Assembly: GCA_015146655.1 (NCBI GenBank)
Contig: VKHL01000021.1
Coordinates: forward strand, 154,014-218,013
From: Ochromonas danica
Taxonomy: Eukaryota > Sar > Chrysophyceae > Chromulinales > Chromulinaceae
DNA length: 64,000 nt
Reading direction: 5' to 3'
The translations under genes and the position numbers were made by a program. Shown here piece by piece: positions 45,589-55,238 of this stretch. The notes under the pieces were generated by a model that saw only the letters and a list, made by a program, of their open reading frames with translations, searched no databases and was not told where the DNA came from. Numbering within the stretch: the stretch's first letter is position 1; each line of letters begins with the position of its first letter.

Positions 45589-48091
45589 ATGGTGATGTCT
45601 TCTTCCGCCTATTTTGTTAACGTCTACGCCCCACAATTGTCTATCAATGACAATGATTATAGGGCATTATTCTCACCTTTTGGAAAAATTCTTCAAATTG
45701 AATTTTTGTCTCAAAATGCTTTTACAAACACTACGAATGAGAGAGGTAATTGGTCTGCCAGTGTTGTTTTCAATTCAAATCAAAGCGCTTGGCAAGCTTA
45801 TGAACATCTTAATGGTATCACCTTCTTGAATGAAGCTATCAGGTGAGTAGAATAGTCGAATTTGAATATTGATAACTTGTGATTTGAAGAGTAATTTGAA
45901 TGTTGATTTATTGTTTTTCCATTTCCTTGTCTTAGAGTATCCACTCCTCAGCCTTTCACTCGAAGAGGTTTGAACGCTGAGAACGGTATGATTGACGATC
46001 AAGGCAGTGTATCTACTGCCCCACTCCATTTCGATAGCCTTCCTGGTGATGGCCATCGTGGCTTCAATCAACCTCCAACCAACTCGTATCGACCATCACC
46101 AACTTTCAATAATACAGCTGGGACTATGATGGGCGGCGGCGGAGGAGGAGGTGGTATGGGAGGAGGGTTTCAACAAGACCGCAGTTTTCAACAAGATCGC
46201 GGTTTCCAACAAGACCGCAAGGCCTTTCTAGGCCCCCCTTCTATGGACTACGGAGCGCAACAAGATCGCAAGGCTTTTCTTGGTCCTTCTTTGGATAATA
46301 ATGGATTAGGTGGTGGACCTGCGGGGGGACAAGAAATCACCGATCTCTCGTTACCTTCTGTGGATGAGATTTTGATTCGTGGCAACTTAGCTCAATCTTT
46401 TCATTCTGCTCAACTATTAGTCAGCTTTAAAGTGAGAGAGGTGGGCAAAAGACCAGATTGTTTGTTGAGTTTTTGACTGATTCTGATTCTTGTGCTGACT
46501 TTTTACTCTTTAGGGTGATAAAATTGTGGATACACATCTTCTTCGCAGGTTGTTCAGTATTTTGGGACCTGTCATGGATGTCCAAATTAAACACAATGAA
46601 TTTGATCCTGTAAGTTCATATGTGATGATAATCGCTACCTCAATTCTGTTCTGAACTTGTCAATTCCTTTAGGTCTATGGTGTTCAACATGGCTATGGCT
46701 TTTTGCATTTTAGTCGCAGTTGGACTGGCATCCAACAAGCTCTTCTAGCACCCAATGTCTTCAAGCACCGCTATATCAACGGAATTCTGTTTGATTGCAA
46801 TTTGTCCTACCAATTGCTGCAATTTCTCTCCGTTTTGAGGAATTCTTATGGAATTGATTTGGTGGCTTTCTATGACACATCTGGTCCTGGTGCCAATAAT
46901 AATAGCAGATTGCTGTCCGAGGTTGAAATGAGATTAAATGCATTTGAAGACATGCACGGTGGTGGGCTGCCATCTAATCGTGTGGAAGAAGATAGAAGTT
47001 CTCTTGGCTTTGGTGGACCTCCTCGGGGTGCAGAAGAGTGGCGTGAGCCTGGTGTTCCTTATGGACAACCTCATTTATCCAACTTCCCTCGTCCTTCTGG
47101 AGGGAATAATCTGCGTGGAGGTGGAGGTGGTAGAGGTGGTGGTGGTAGAGGTGGTTTCAATAATTCAAATTTTACCACTAATTGGGCATCATCTTTAATG
47201 CCTAATCCTCTACAACATCCTTCTCGATTTGGTGGAGATATCCCTCTTCGTGCTCCTGCCAATGTCAGAGGTGCTCCTCCATCAAGTCAGTCTTATGGGC
47301 CAATGGGTCGGGGCGATTTCCCCATGCCGGAACCCTCCGGCTATCCCTATTCTGACCGTGAAGTATCAAATCTTCCACCTTATCATGGGGCGCCGAGAGG
47401 GTTTAGAAACAACTTTAACCCCGGCAGAGGACCTCCTCAACCCCCAATGCCTTCCAATTTTTCATCGATGCCTTCATTCGATAGTCGCCGCCCTGCTGGC
47501 TTTCAGAGTGGATATGATCAACCCGCTTTCCACGATGCCTCCATTATTTCCTCCCTTAACAGAGGTCCACAACGAGAAGAAGCTACTTCCTTTTGGAAAC
47601 CTCCTTCATTAAAGGCGAAGGGACTGGACGTGAATGCTCCTCCATGGACCATGAGTGGGATGCGTATTGATCTGGACAGACCCAGTCTTGGCCCTTCCTC
47701 GACGACCAGTCCACCAAGCAGTGTGAATTCTGCTTTTGGAGAAGTTTCCCTTGACAAGTCGGCAGTGGTTTCTCTCTCAGACAATCCAGGCGATCAATCT
47801 ATCTTTCAACCAACAAACAAATATCCTGTTGAGATGCAGAATAATTCAACGGTTGATCTGCAATGGTCCGCACCATCCCCAAGTTTTGATACCAAAGATT
47901 CTGCATCTGAGGATCCTAATGCTGATGCTGCATCTCCTAAATTATCAGCTGCAATGGTCGAGTTGGAGATGCCTTCTCCTGACTCTCATCCCTATTCTGG
48001 TCCCTACGAGGCCACTATTGATGACATCATTGATGACAGTTATCAAGCTCCTGACATCGATGAGAAGCTTGATAAACTAACTCTAGAGTAA
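45589..48091 (+). CDS. RNA-binding protein with two RRM-like domains and Gly/Arg-rich linker
   Basis: Four exons: 45589-45842, 45936-46431, 46514-46609 and 46673-48091, giving about 754 residues. RRM1 spans residues 7-90 (AYFVNVYAPQLS start, ALFSPFGKILQIEFLSQ). A linker contains a glycine run and three or four FQQDR/AFLGP repeats. RRM2-like sequence follows (LLRRLFSILGPVMDVQIK then HGYGFLHFSRSWTG), interrupted by two introns. The C-terminal half is disordered, with RGG-type glycine/arginine repeats (GGGGRGGGGRGG) and many FG/PG motifs. It likely binds mRNA; the specific family is not recognised. An ATG two codons downstream is an equally good start. Confidence 0.75.
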
Positions 48092-48845
48092 GAGATTGGG
48101 TATCTTTGCTCCTCGTTGATGGTCTGTGCTTATTGCCTGGCATACATTGTTGAAGGCAGTTTGTTGTTTTATGCTCTTTCTCTCAAGAGCTTCTTTGCTA
48201 TTCCGCATATTAGTATTAACTTTGCATTTCTTAGTGGTGAAGAGTTTAGAAAATATAATGGATGGAGGCGGGCATTGTGTTGTTTTGCCTGCTTCGTTCT
48301 GAATGCTGTTCTATGATAGTTGCTGTAAATGCTGCTCTCATTGTTCGTAGACTGAAGTTTAAATTGTTGGCTCTTTTTGAAAGGGCTGGTGTTGCAGCTT
48401 AATGAGCGGATGGACTACACTATCTACCTTTCTGTGCTCCGACTCGTACTATCTCCCATGTGTCTCTCTCAAGGCTCGATTAATTACCATCTGATTATCT
48501 CCATGGCGTTCTATCTGGTGTAACATGCTCAGCATTTTGCGGGATGATGAACTGTTTTATCTAGTGCTTAACATCTACAGTATGCCAGTGAGAAAGAGAC
48601 CTGTAATTTCAATCCTGCTAAATTATATACATCATAGTCTACCTACCGTGTACGTGCTTGCCGTTCTTACTTGCCTGCTACTTTCTTTGCTTCAATGTGT
48701 TTCCCTCTTGCTTTGGTATCTCTTCATGCTGGGTGAGAACAGTTTGAAGTAGGGAGCTAAAATATCAATATGGTTTAACACACATTTCACAAATGCTTTT
48801 CCTTTATTACTTTTTTTTATTACAAACTATGTAGTCTAGCAAGAA
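48092..48845. other. Gap between RRM gene and ALG1 3' ends
   Basis: This 754-bp stretch between two convergent genes holds their 3' untranslated regions. Short hydrophobic open frames (48116-48316 and 48525-48752) lack recognisable domains. A T-rich tract lies at 48805-48820. No RNA gene was seen. Confidence 0.5.
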
Positions 48846-50270
48846 TTAAGAACAAATGGCCTTCTCCACGACTGGTCGCATGTGATTGTCCCAATGTTGA
48901 GCCCAACGTTCCATGGACACCAAGTGATGACGCATTTTCTCCAGCAAATCATCATCTTCTTCTCCACTCACACGAAATAATAGTCGCAAGATCTGATCAA
49001 CCAATTGATTTTGATCATGAAAGACTAACCCATTAACTTCATTTTGAACAAGTTCGGATAAAGCAGGGAAATGTAATGCACAAACAGGCAAACCTGCTCC
49101 AAACATATCCACTACTTTCATCGGTAGATCCAAACCAGATGTTGAAGCATGCAATGATATACCCAAATCAGCACATTGTAAAAGTAATGGATAATCCTCC
49201 ACAGCTAACCAAGCAGTGCGTACAAAGACATGATTACCCAAAAGGTTATCCTTCTCTGCTAAACGAACTTGTTCTTCAAAAGATGCTTTCATTTCTCCTT
49301 TCCCTGTAATGACAAGTAATAGACGATTAAAAGAACCTTTGCAAAGTTCTTCTTCTTTCTGTTCTTTCAAGAACAATTCTAACTTTAACAAAGCTTGGAA
49401 AAGAAGAGAAAAGTCTTCATCAGCTGTCCAACTCGTTGAGGTTACTATTAAAGCAACACGACCATTCTCATCTTTCTTTCTGATCACATCTACTGCTGCT
49501 GCTGATGATGATTCGACTTCAACTGTTTGAATAGTTTCTACATTATTATCCTTTAATAGACAATCTTTCTTTACCATAAAGCATTTCTCAAATAATGCCA
49601 TACGTTTAAGAAGATCATGACGATGTCGTAGATCAATATTCTTCTGTGAGATGATTTGTGCTGGTTTGTCATAACATACATTAGCTTTAATATGGAAATG
49701 TTGTTGTAACCAATTAGATAATGCTTGAGAGACACAGATATGACTATCAACATATCTAACTAGTTTACTTTCTAAAACACGTGCTAGACGAGTTAATAGA
49801 TGTTTACTACCCATTGAGTATTCATACATTGAAAACCCTAAATTATGCCAATCTAACATTAAATGAAAGCTTCTTCTGTTTCTGCTTCTTCTCATAACAA
49901 TGCTGTTAATCATCTTCACTAATAAAGCAGCAATAAGTGCAGGTAAAGCAGGTGGATTTTGTATTAAAAGTAAATGATAATATGGTAAGGAGAAGAAGAG
50001 AATGAAAAACAACGTTGACAATAAACATAATCCTTTCAACATAGCAAAGAGTAATGGAATAGATTTCAAAGGTTGTAGCCAACGTGGTGGTTCAATAATA
50101 GAGAAATGCACTTTATTGTTTTTCTTTAAATCTGGTAAAGCATCTTCACCAGTATAGCCTACGATAGTAATACGATGAATAGAAGGCATAGAAGCAAGAG
50201 AAAGGGCATGATATTGCATACGAGGACTACGTCCAATATCACCTAATACTAGAACTACGACGTGAGCCAT
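48846..50270 (-). CDS. ALG1: Chitobiosyldiphosphodolichol beta-1,4-mannosyltransferase (ALG1)
   Basis: Single exon, 474 residues. ALG1 adds the first mannose to the dolichol-linked N-glycan precursor on the cytosolic face of the ER. The N-terminus has VVVLVLGDIGRSPRMQYHA, the ALG1 signature, then a hydrophobic ER-anchoring stretch (LLSTLFFILFFSLPYYHLLL). The acceptor-lobe motif LMLDWHNLGFSMYE and the donor-binding HASTSGLDLPMKVVDMFGAG match relatives closely. The region between is lengthened by a Glu/Asn-rich insert around residues 240-265 (DNNVETIQTVEVESS). Confidence 0.95.
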   Translation of the reverse strand: MAHVVVLVLGDIGRSPRMQYHALSLASMPSIHRITIVGYTGEDALPDLKKNNKVHFSIIEPPRWLQPLKSIPLLFAMLKGLCLLSTLFFILFFSLPYYHLLLIQNPPALPALIAALLVKMINSIVMRRSRNRRSFHLMLDWHNLGFSMYEYSMGSKHLLTRLARVLESKLVRYVDSHICVSQALSNWLQQHFHIKANVCYDKPAQIISQKNIDLRHRHDLLKRMALFEKCFMVKKDCLLKDNNVETIQTVEVESSSAAAVDVIRKKDENGRVALIVTSTSWTADEDFSLLFQALLKLELFLKEQKEEELCKGSFNRLLLVITGKGEMKASFEEQVRLAEKDNLLGNHVFVRTAWLAVEDYPLLLQCADLGISLHASTSGLDLPMKVVDMFGAGLPVCALHFPALSELVQNEVNGLVFHDQNQLVDQILRLLFRVSGEEDDDLLEKMRHHLVSMERWAQHWDNHMRPVVEKAICS

Positions 50271-50785
50271 GGAAAGAATGAAGGTTAAAGGAATATGGAA
50301 TAAGATAATTGGAGTCTGAGTCTATTGTTTTGATTCATTGATGACGACATCTTCTTAAGTTAATACAAATCCTCTCGTCTTAAGTTAACTGTGGTGTGTC
50401 TGTCCACAGTGTGAAGTGTGAAGCCGAATGGTAAAGGGAGTACAGGGGGTTCATTGCTATACTCTATACTGCTAATATTAATAGTATCAGCTATACTATT
50501 CGACGGATCCCATTATCAGGATACAATACCTGTTGTGAGCTGTGTTGTCTAGATAGTAAGATGATGATGTATGGTGATCTTGATCAATGATATCAAGAAC
50601 ACTAGAACACAATACTACAGTATATATATAGTTCATTGTTAACACATAGAATTCAATTCTATGGAAGGTCTCCTCCCCATGACCTTATTAGACAACTACC
50701 ACTACAGTACTACATCGACAAGAAGTTAATCCGCATCATCATTACAATAGTGACCCATAAAGATAACAAACTATCAATCAATCTA
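50271..50785. other. AT-rich intergenic region upstream of ALG1
   Basis: This 515-bp gap carries the ALG1 promoter with one exact TAAGTTAAC and one TTAAGTTAAT. The middle (50455-50640) is AT-rich with TATA-like tracts, e.g. TATATATATAG at about 50622. No gene was seen. Confidence 0.5.
50381..50389 (+). promoter_or_regulatory. TAAGTTAAC element upstream of ALG1
   Basis: Exact copy 111-119 bp before the ALG1 ATG (50270, minus strand). A near copy, TAAGTTAAT, lies 25 bp closer at 50356-50364. Confidence 0.45.
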
Positions 50786-51793
50786 TTATGCTTCAGGAGA
50801 CTTAGATGATTTTTCTTTCTTCTCATTTGGATTGGTAGTCTTTATTTGTTTGAGTTTAGGAACAAAGTTGAACTCTCTCTTGGTGAAGACCTTCACCATA
50901 GCAATAGGACCCATTGACTTCCTCACAATAGGAGCAGGATTTACTGTTTTAGGTACCGCTTCATCCTCCTCTTCCTGCTCCTCATCTTCATCAAATTCGA
51001 TCTCGTCTTCAACAACCGGAGCTTTACCATCTGCAGGACGAAGACTGAGAGGTTTGCGCACGGCATCTGCTGGTACTTCTTGAAAGATATCCTTCTGAGT
51101 TAAAGCAACAGGTAAATCTTCCATAGCAGTTAAGATCATTAAAGAAGTTTCATCAACATCATTGAATGGATTCTTAGGCTCAGGTGGTGGTGCAATACCA
51201 GCTTTTTCCATCTTCTTCCTTGCCATATATTGTGCTTTAGTCCAAGCCTTCCTTCTTCTTGGAAGTAAATACAGTCTGACAGGATGTCCATCTAGAATAA
51301 GGGATTTGACTTTTGACATCTTAGTAGTAAAGTCATGTTTATCAATACCTAAAGTAATGAGAATTTCCTTTAATGTATGAGAGCGTTGAGCTGCACGAAT
51401 GGCTTTCTCTTTCTTTTTCATTTGATGCACTATATGACTGAGTTTATCCAATTTACAAACAGGTGGATTAGCATCCAGATTTATAGCAATAAGATCCATA
51501 TTTTGTTGTTGTGCTATGGCAATAGCTTGAGCTTTGGTGACAATTTTGGATTCTTTCTTACCCTCTGCAGTAAATGTCACTAAACGAACATCTTTCCCTG
51601 GAATATCATGATTTGAGACAATCTTCTCATTTGCTTCTTTACTAAAGTAGCGGAAAGTAGTATGAAAAGTTGAAGGAAATGCTCTTGTTGTTGAGGTTGA
51701 GTTTATCATGAAGTTGTTGTTGCATCTCATCAAGGAGGAAGTAGTAGCAGGCAATGCTCTGGATGAGAGTCTTCCTATCCAAGTGGTCAACAT
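50786..51793 (-). CDS. MTIF3: Translation initiation factor IF-3, mitochondrial type
   Basis: Single exon, 335 residues. The first 50 residues are Arg/Ser/Thr-rich with few acids (MLTTWIGRLSSRALPATTSS), a mitochondrial presequence. IF-3 N-domain motifs follow: EKIVSNHDIPGKDVRLV and AQQQNMDLIAINLDANPPVC. The C-domain begins at HTLKEILITLGIDKHDFTTK. IF-3 keeps the small subunit free and proofreads start-codon choice. An acidic stretch (EDEIEFDEDEEQEEEDEA) lies between the C-domain helices and a basic end (KVFTKREFNFVPKLK), so the protein is longer than bacterial IF-3 (about 180). A plastid address is less likely given the absence of a signal peptide. Confidence 0.92.
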   Translation of the reverse strand: MLTTWIGRLSSRALPATTSSLMRCNNNFMINSTSTTRAFPSTFHTTFRYFSKEANEKIVSNHDIPGKDVRLVTFTAEGKKESKIVTKAQAIAIAQQQNMDLIAINLDANPPVCKLDKLSHIVHQMKKKEKAIRAAQRSHTLKEILITLGIDKHDFTTKMSKVKSLILDGHPVRLYLLPRRRKAWTKAQYMARKKMEKAGIAPPPEPKNPFNDVDETSLMILTAMEDLPVALTQKDIFQEVPADAVRKPLSLRPADGKAPVVEDEIEFDEDEEQEEEDEAVPKTVNPAPIVRKSMGPIAMVKVFTKREFNFVPKLKQIKTTNPNEKKEKSSKSPEA

Positions 51794-52304
51794 ATTCTAT
51801 AGTCAAGATCAGTAAGGGAGAGAAAAGGGATATGAGGATGGATAGAGAGTAGAGAGGTTAGAAGGGGATATGTTGTGGTAGTAGTAGTTGTTGTTGAGAT
51901 CGGAGATGATGATTGTTGCGGTTGGCGCGGGCCTCTCTGTGAAGTTAATGAAGTGCAATGGCCGAAAACGCAAACAAAAATGCCACAAATCCATCACTAG
52001 TTTGATGGTATTATGCGTTAGTTAATACATCGCGATTGACCGCAATTGACCAAGTATTGAAATGGTATGCTCTCACCCTATACAACATACCATTTCCGTA
52101 CATACATAAGGGGATATTCACCCTATATACAATTGATCGTACATACATAGGGTACATACTGGGTCAGCGTATCTTAGGGGGAAGATGGATTTTGATCATG
52201 GTGTCATTATCTATTAGCTAACCTTAACAGCCAAGTTGAATCAACATTTATACTCTGATTTAATATCACATAATAATATATATCTGGAAGAATGAAGAGA
52301 TTAT
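51794..52304. other. Intergenic region upstream of IF-3 with a short degenerate tandem repeat
   Basis: This 511-bp gap contains the IF-3 promoter. AAGTTAAT at about 51941 and GTTAGTTAAT at about 52016 resemble the recurrent promoter element. A degenerate 45-bp tandem unit lies at 52074-52160. No gene was seen. Confidence 0.5.
52074..52160. repeat. Degenerate 45-bp tandem repeat
   Basis: Two units start with CACCCTATA (52074 and 52119) and end with CGTACATACATA followed by G-runs. They share the ends but differ in the middle. Confidence 0.6.
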
Positions 52305-54982
52305 TTACAATCTAACAACAATTACGTCATTAACAGTTGCCTTTACCCGACTTCTTACGGAATAGAGAGCTTCGTAGAGAGTTGTATACTCTTCCATTTG
52401 CCGTGTCAACGTGAGATTGGTGGCTAACAGTGCCTGTCTAGCAGCCTGTCCCAGTTTCTTGCGCATCTCGTGGTGATGGTAGAGGTATTGGCTAGCATCT
52501 GCAAGAGAAGAAGGAGTTGCTGAATGAACTACCAGAGCATTGGCTGATAAAGTCCATTCCTCTGGCACAGCACTTTGAGAAGAAGACTCGTTCCATCTGG
52601 GCGAAGCAACATACTCTCCAATTCCTAGTCCAAGCATTAACAAAAAGTGAATAAGAAAGACATCTAAATAGATACATCTATCACTTACCTCCCACAGCAA
52701 AGGTGATCAGAGGAATTTCCATAGCAAAAGCTTCAATGTTTACTATGCAAAAGGTCTCAGACCAGCTTCTTAAAGAAGGGTTGATGAGAACATCAATATC
52801 TGCAAGTTGTGCAGGCAAGGCAGCATAAGAAATGAATCCACGGAAATCCACTTTCTCTCTTATCTGCAAGCGAGCAGCGAGCTCTTCCAAGTCAGCACGA
52901 ATCGGTCCTTCACCGATCATTATAAAGCGAGCAAATGGATTTTCCTTAGCAATCAGATAAGCAGCTTGCAAGAAGAGCCCTGGATTCTTGCCTATCTCAA
53001 CGTAGTACATCATCAACAAAGTGTCAACCAAGTTTACAAAGAGTGATGGCAATAATCAATAGACTATTTTACTCACTAGTCGATAGTCGGGCTACGAAGC
53101 CAAAGTTGAAGCAAGGGGAATTGTCTCGATTTGTTTCAAGGAATACTCTACAGGCTGGCGAGCGAGAGGAGGATCTTATACTGCTGCTATCACTATAATC
53201 ACCATTCCATGAGGGCGATGAAGATGAAGCATAATAGCTGTCGAAATGGTTCAAATCAACACTTGGTCGAATGATCACACCCAAAGGAGACCATCCTGAC
53301 CATGATTGACTCCATTGTATACTTGACTGTACAGAATCATGCTGTAGAGCGTATAACGATGGGGCAACGATAACATCAGGAAGTACTTGCTTGTCAACAA
53401 ATAGATTTAGCAACTCTGCTACAGTCGGTATTCCCAGTGAACGACTAACATCCGTGATGAAGAAGTCTGTCGAATAACCACGATTGTTTCCAAAGACTAC
53501 CACGTCACAGGAAAGGTGGAGCAGAAGACTTTCAATATTTTCGTAAATACGCTTACACCAGAGAGGAGTAATTTGGTCTAACCTACCATTCGCTGCCAGA
53601 AATCGTTCATGAATATATTGAGATACAGTACTATGATTGTTCGGATCGAAGGAATCGATAGCTGGACGACCACCATCAGCCGGTATTTCAAGGAGTTGCT
53701 CAGGCTGGATATTCAGAGTGTTAAATGGGCTATCAATGAGAGTCACATTGTTTAACCCAAATAAATGCGATAAAACACTGCCCTTGATCTCTTCACGTGA
53801 TTTATTCAGTTCTTGGTTGACGGTTTGACTACTACCTAATGACAAGATCCAATTGATAGCAAAGCGTGTATGATCTAAGTGAGCACTCTGCTGCAACCAG
53901 ATGCGCTTCTGACCATCCATTATATTGCTACTCCAAAAGCAAACGGAGATGCGCTCTTTGCTATCATTTGTTATATCTTGCATAGGTTGTTGCTTTGTAG
54001 TGGCTAAAGAGAGTGATCTTTCTCGAAAGGTAGAGTATCGAGCAGCTATCGTCTTTTCTAGCGAAGCCTCAACCTGATTTAAAGGAGTGGAGAGGATGTT
54101 TAACAAAGTTTGATAGTCAGCTCGATCGTGAAATAGTCGCTCTCGAGCTAGTTCTTCACGGGATGGGACAAATTCAAGATAGCCAAAGGTGATTTGACCT
54201 TCCACCCAAGAAGTCACGCTGGCACCACCAACTTGATTAGTCTCATCAGAATTAGGTGGAGAAGACACAGCACGCATGGGAACCAACTCGAAGAACCAAC
54301 TGCCAGCTTCAACATCAAAGGGTGATTTCAACCAGGCAATATCTGCACCCAGCAGATAGTTGCCCACTTCATGTACGCGAAGTACAAGCTGGTCAAAAGG
54401 TTCTCCAAAACGATCAATATGCAAATCTAATACTCCTTCTGTTAAGCTACCATATGTAGGAGAGGTAATGGAGACATAGGACTCGAAAACGGGTAATTGG
54501 CCACTAGGATAAGGTTTGATGTAATGAGATTGTTTGAAAACGGTGGAGGTCTTAATGGGAGTATTGGAAGAGTTTTCATGATACTCGAAATGAAGAAGGA
54601 GATTGACTTCAACTAACTTCCCAGCTATTTGAAAAGGGAGATCAAGAATCACATTCTGTCTGCCATTAGTTTCAGCACAGTACATAAAGGAACTGACCGT
54701 GGGTAAGTCGATACAGAATGACTGAGGTAGTAGCTTCTCTGACGTATTCTCCTGCTGATGTTGTAAGGACGAGGAAAAGGTCGAATAAGTGTAATCCAAG
54801 AAATGGAAGTGAAAGGTCGTGCGATTTTTGGATGCCAGATAAAAGGATGTAGATTGATTGCATAAGATGGGAAGATCACAATGAATTAACTTCGAATCAT
54901 CATCATCACCTTTGATCACAGCATTCCACAAGAGGAGAATAGCACATATATACCATATCCATATTGAACATCTTCTCCCCAT
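52305..54982 (-). CDS. Large secretory-pathway glycosyltransferase (GT4-like C-terminal domain)
   Basis: Three exons: 53077-54982, 52689-52991 and 52305-52624, giving 842 residues. A signal peptide or anchor (IWIWYICAILLLWNAVIKG) starts the chain. Residues about 30-330 form a beta-rich lumenal region with several NxS/T sites and no family I recognise. The C-terminal 500 residues look like a GT-B enzyme: CFNFGFVARLSTSKNPGLFL, then FIMIGEGPIRADLEELA, LADIDVLINPSLR and the E-x7-E motif ETFCIVNIEAFAMEIPLITF. Exon junctions fall inside this domain. The sugar and acceptor are unknown. It lies 256 bp from the glycoside-hydrolase-like gene on the same strand. Confidence 0.75.
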
Positions 54983-55238
54983 TTGGGATTGATAAATGTG
55001 GATTCTGATGATTCAATTTCGTTCAGATCTTGGAGATCATTCATGTTATTGTTGTGCTGCGCGGGCATTAACACCATTACCATTACCAAAGGATCTATTA
55101 GATACCTACCGGTCCGTCTAAAGTGCACTTACACAAACACACAGCTTAGCTTAGTTAATTGGCTTTACTAGACTACTCGTCATAGTGAGCTTGAGTGTAT
55201 TAAGGTTGCTTAGCATTTATATTAACATAAAACAACCA

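Noticed and set aside
48116-48752. Two short hydrophobic frames
   Set aside because: They lie in 3' flanking DNA with no recognisable domain.
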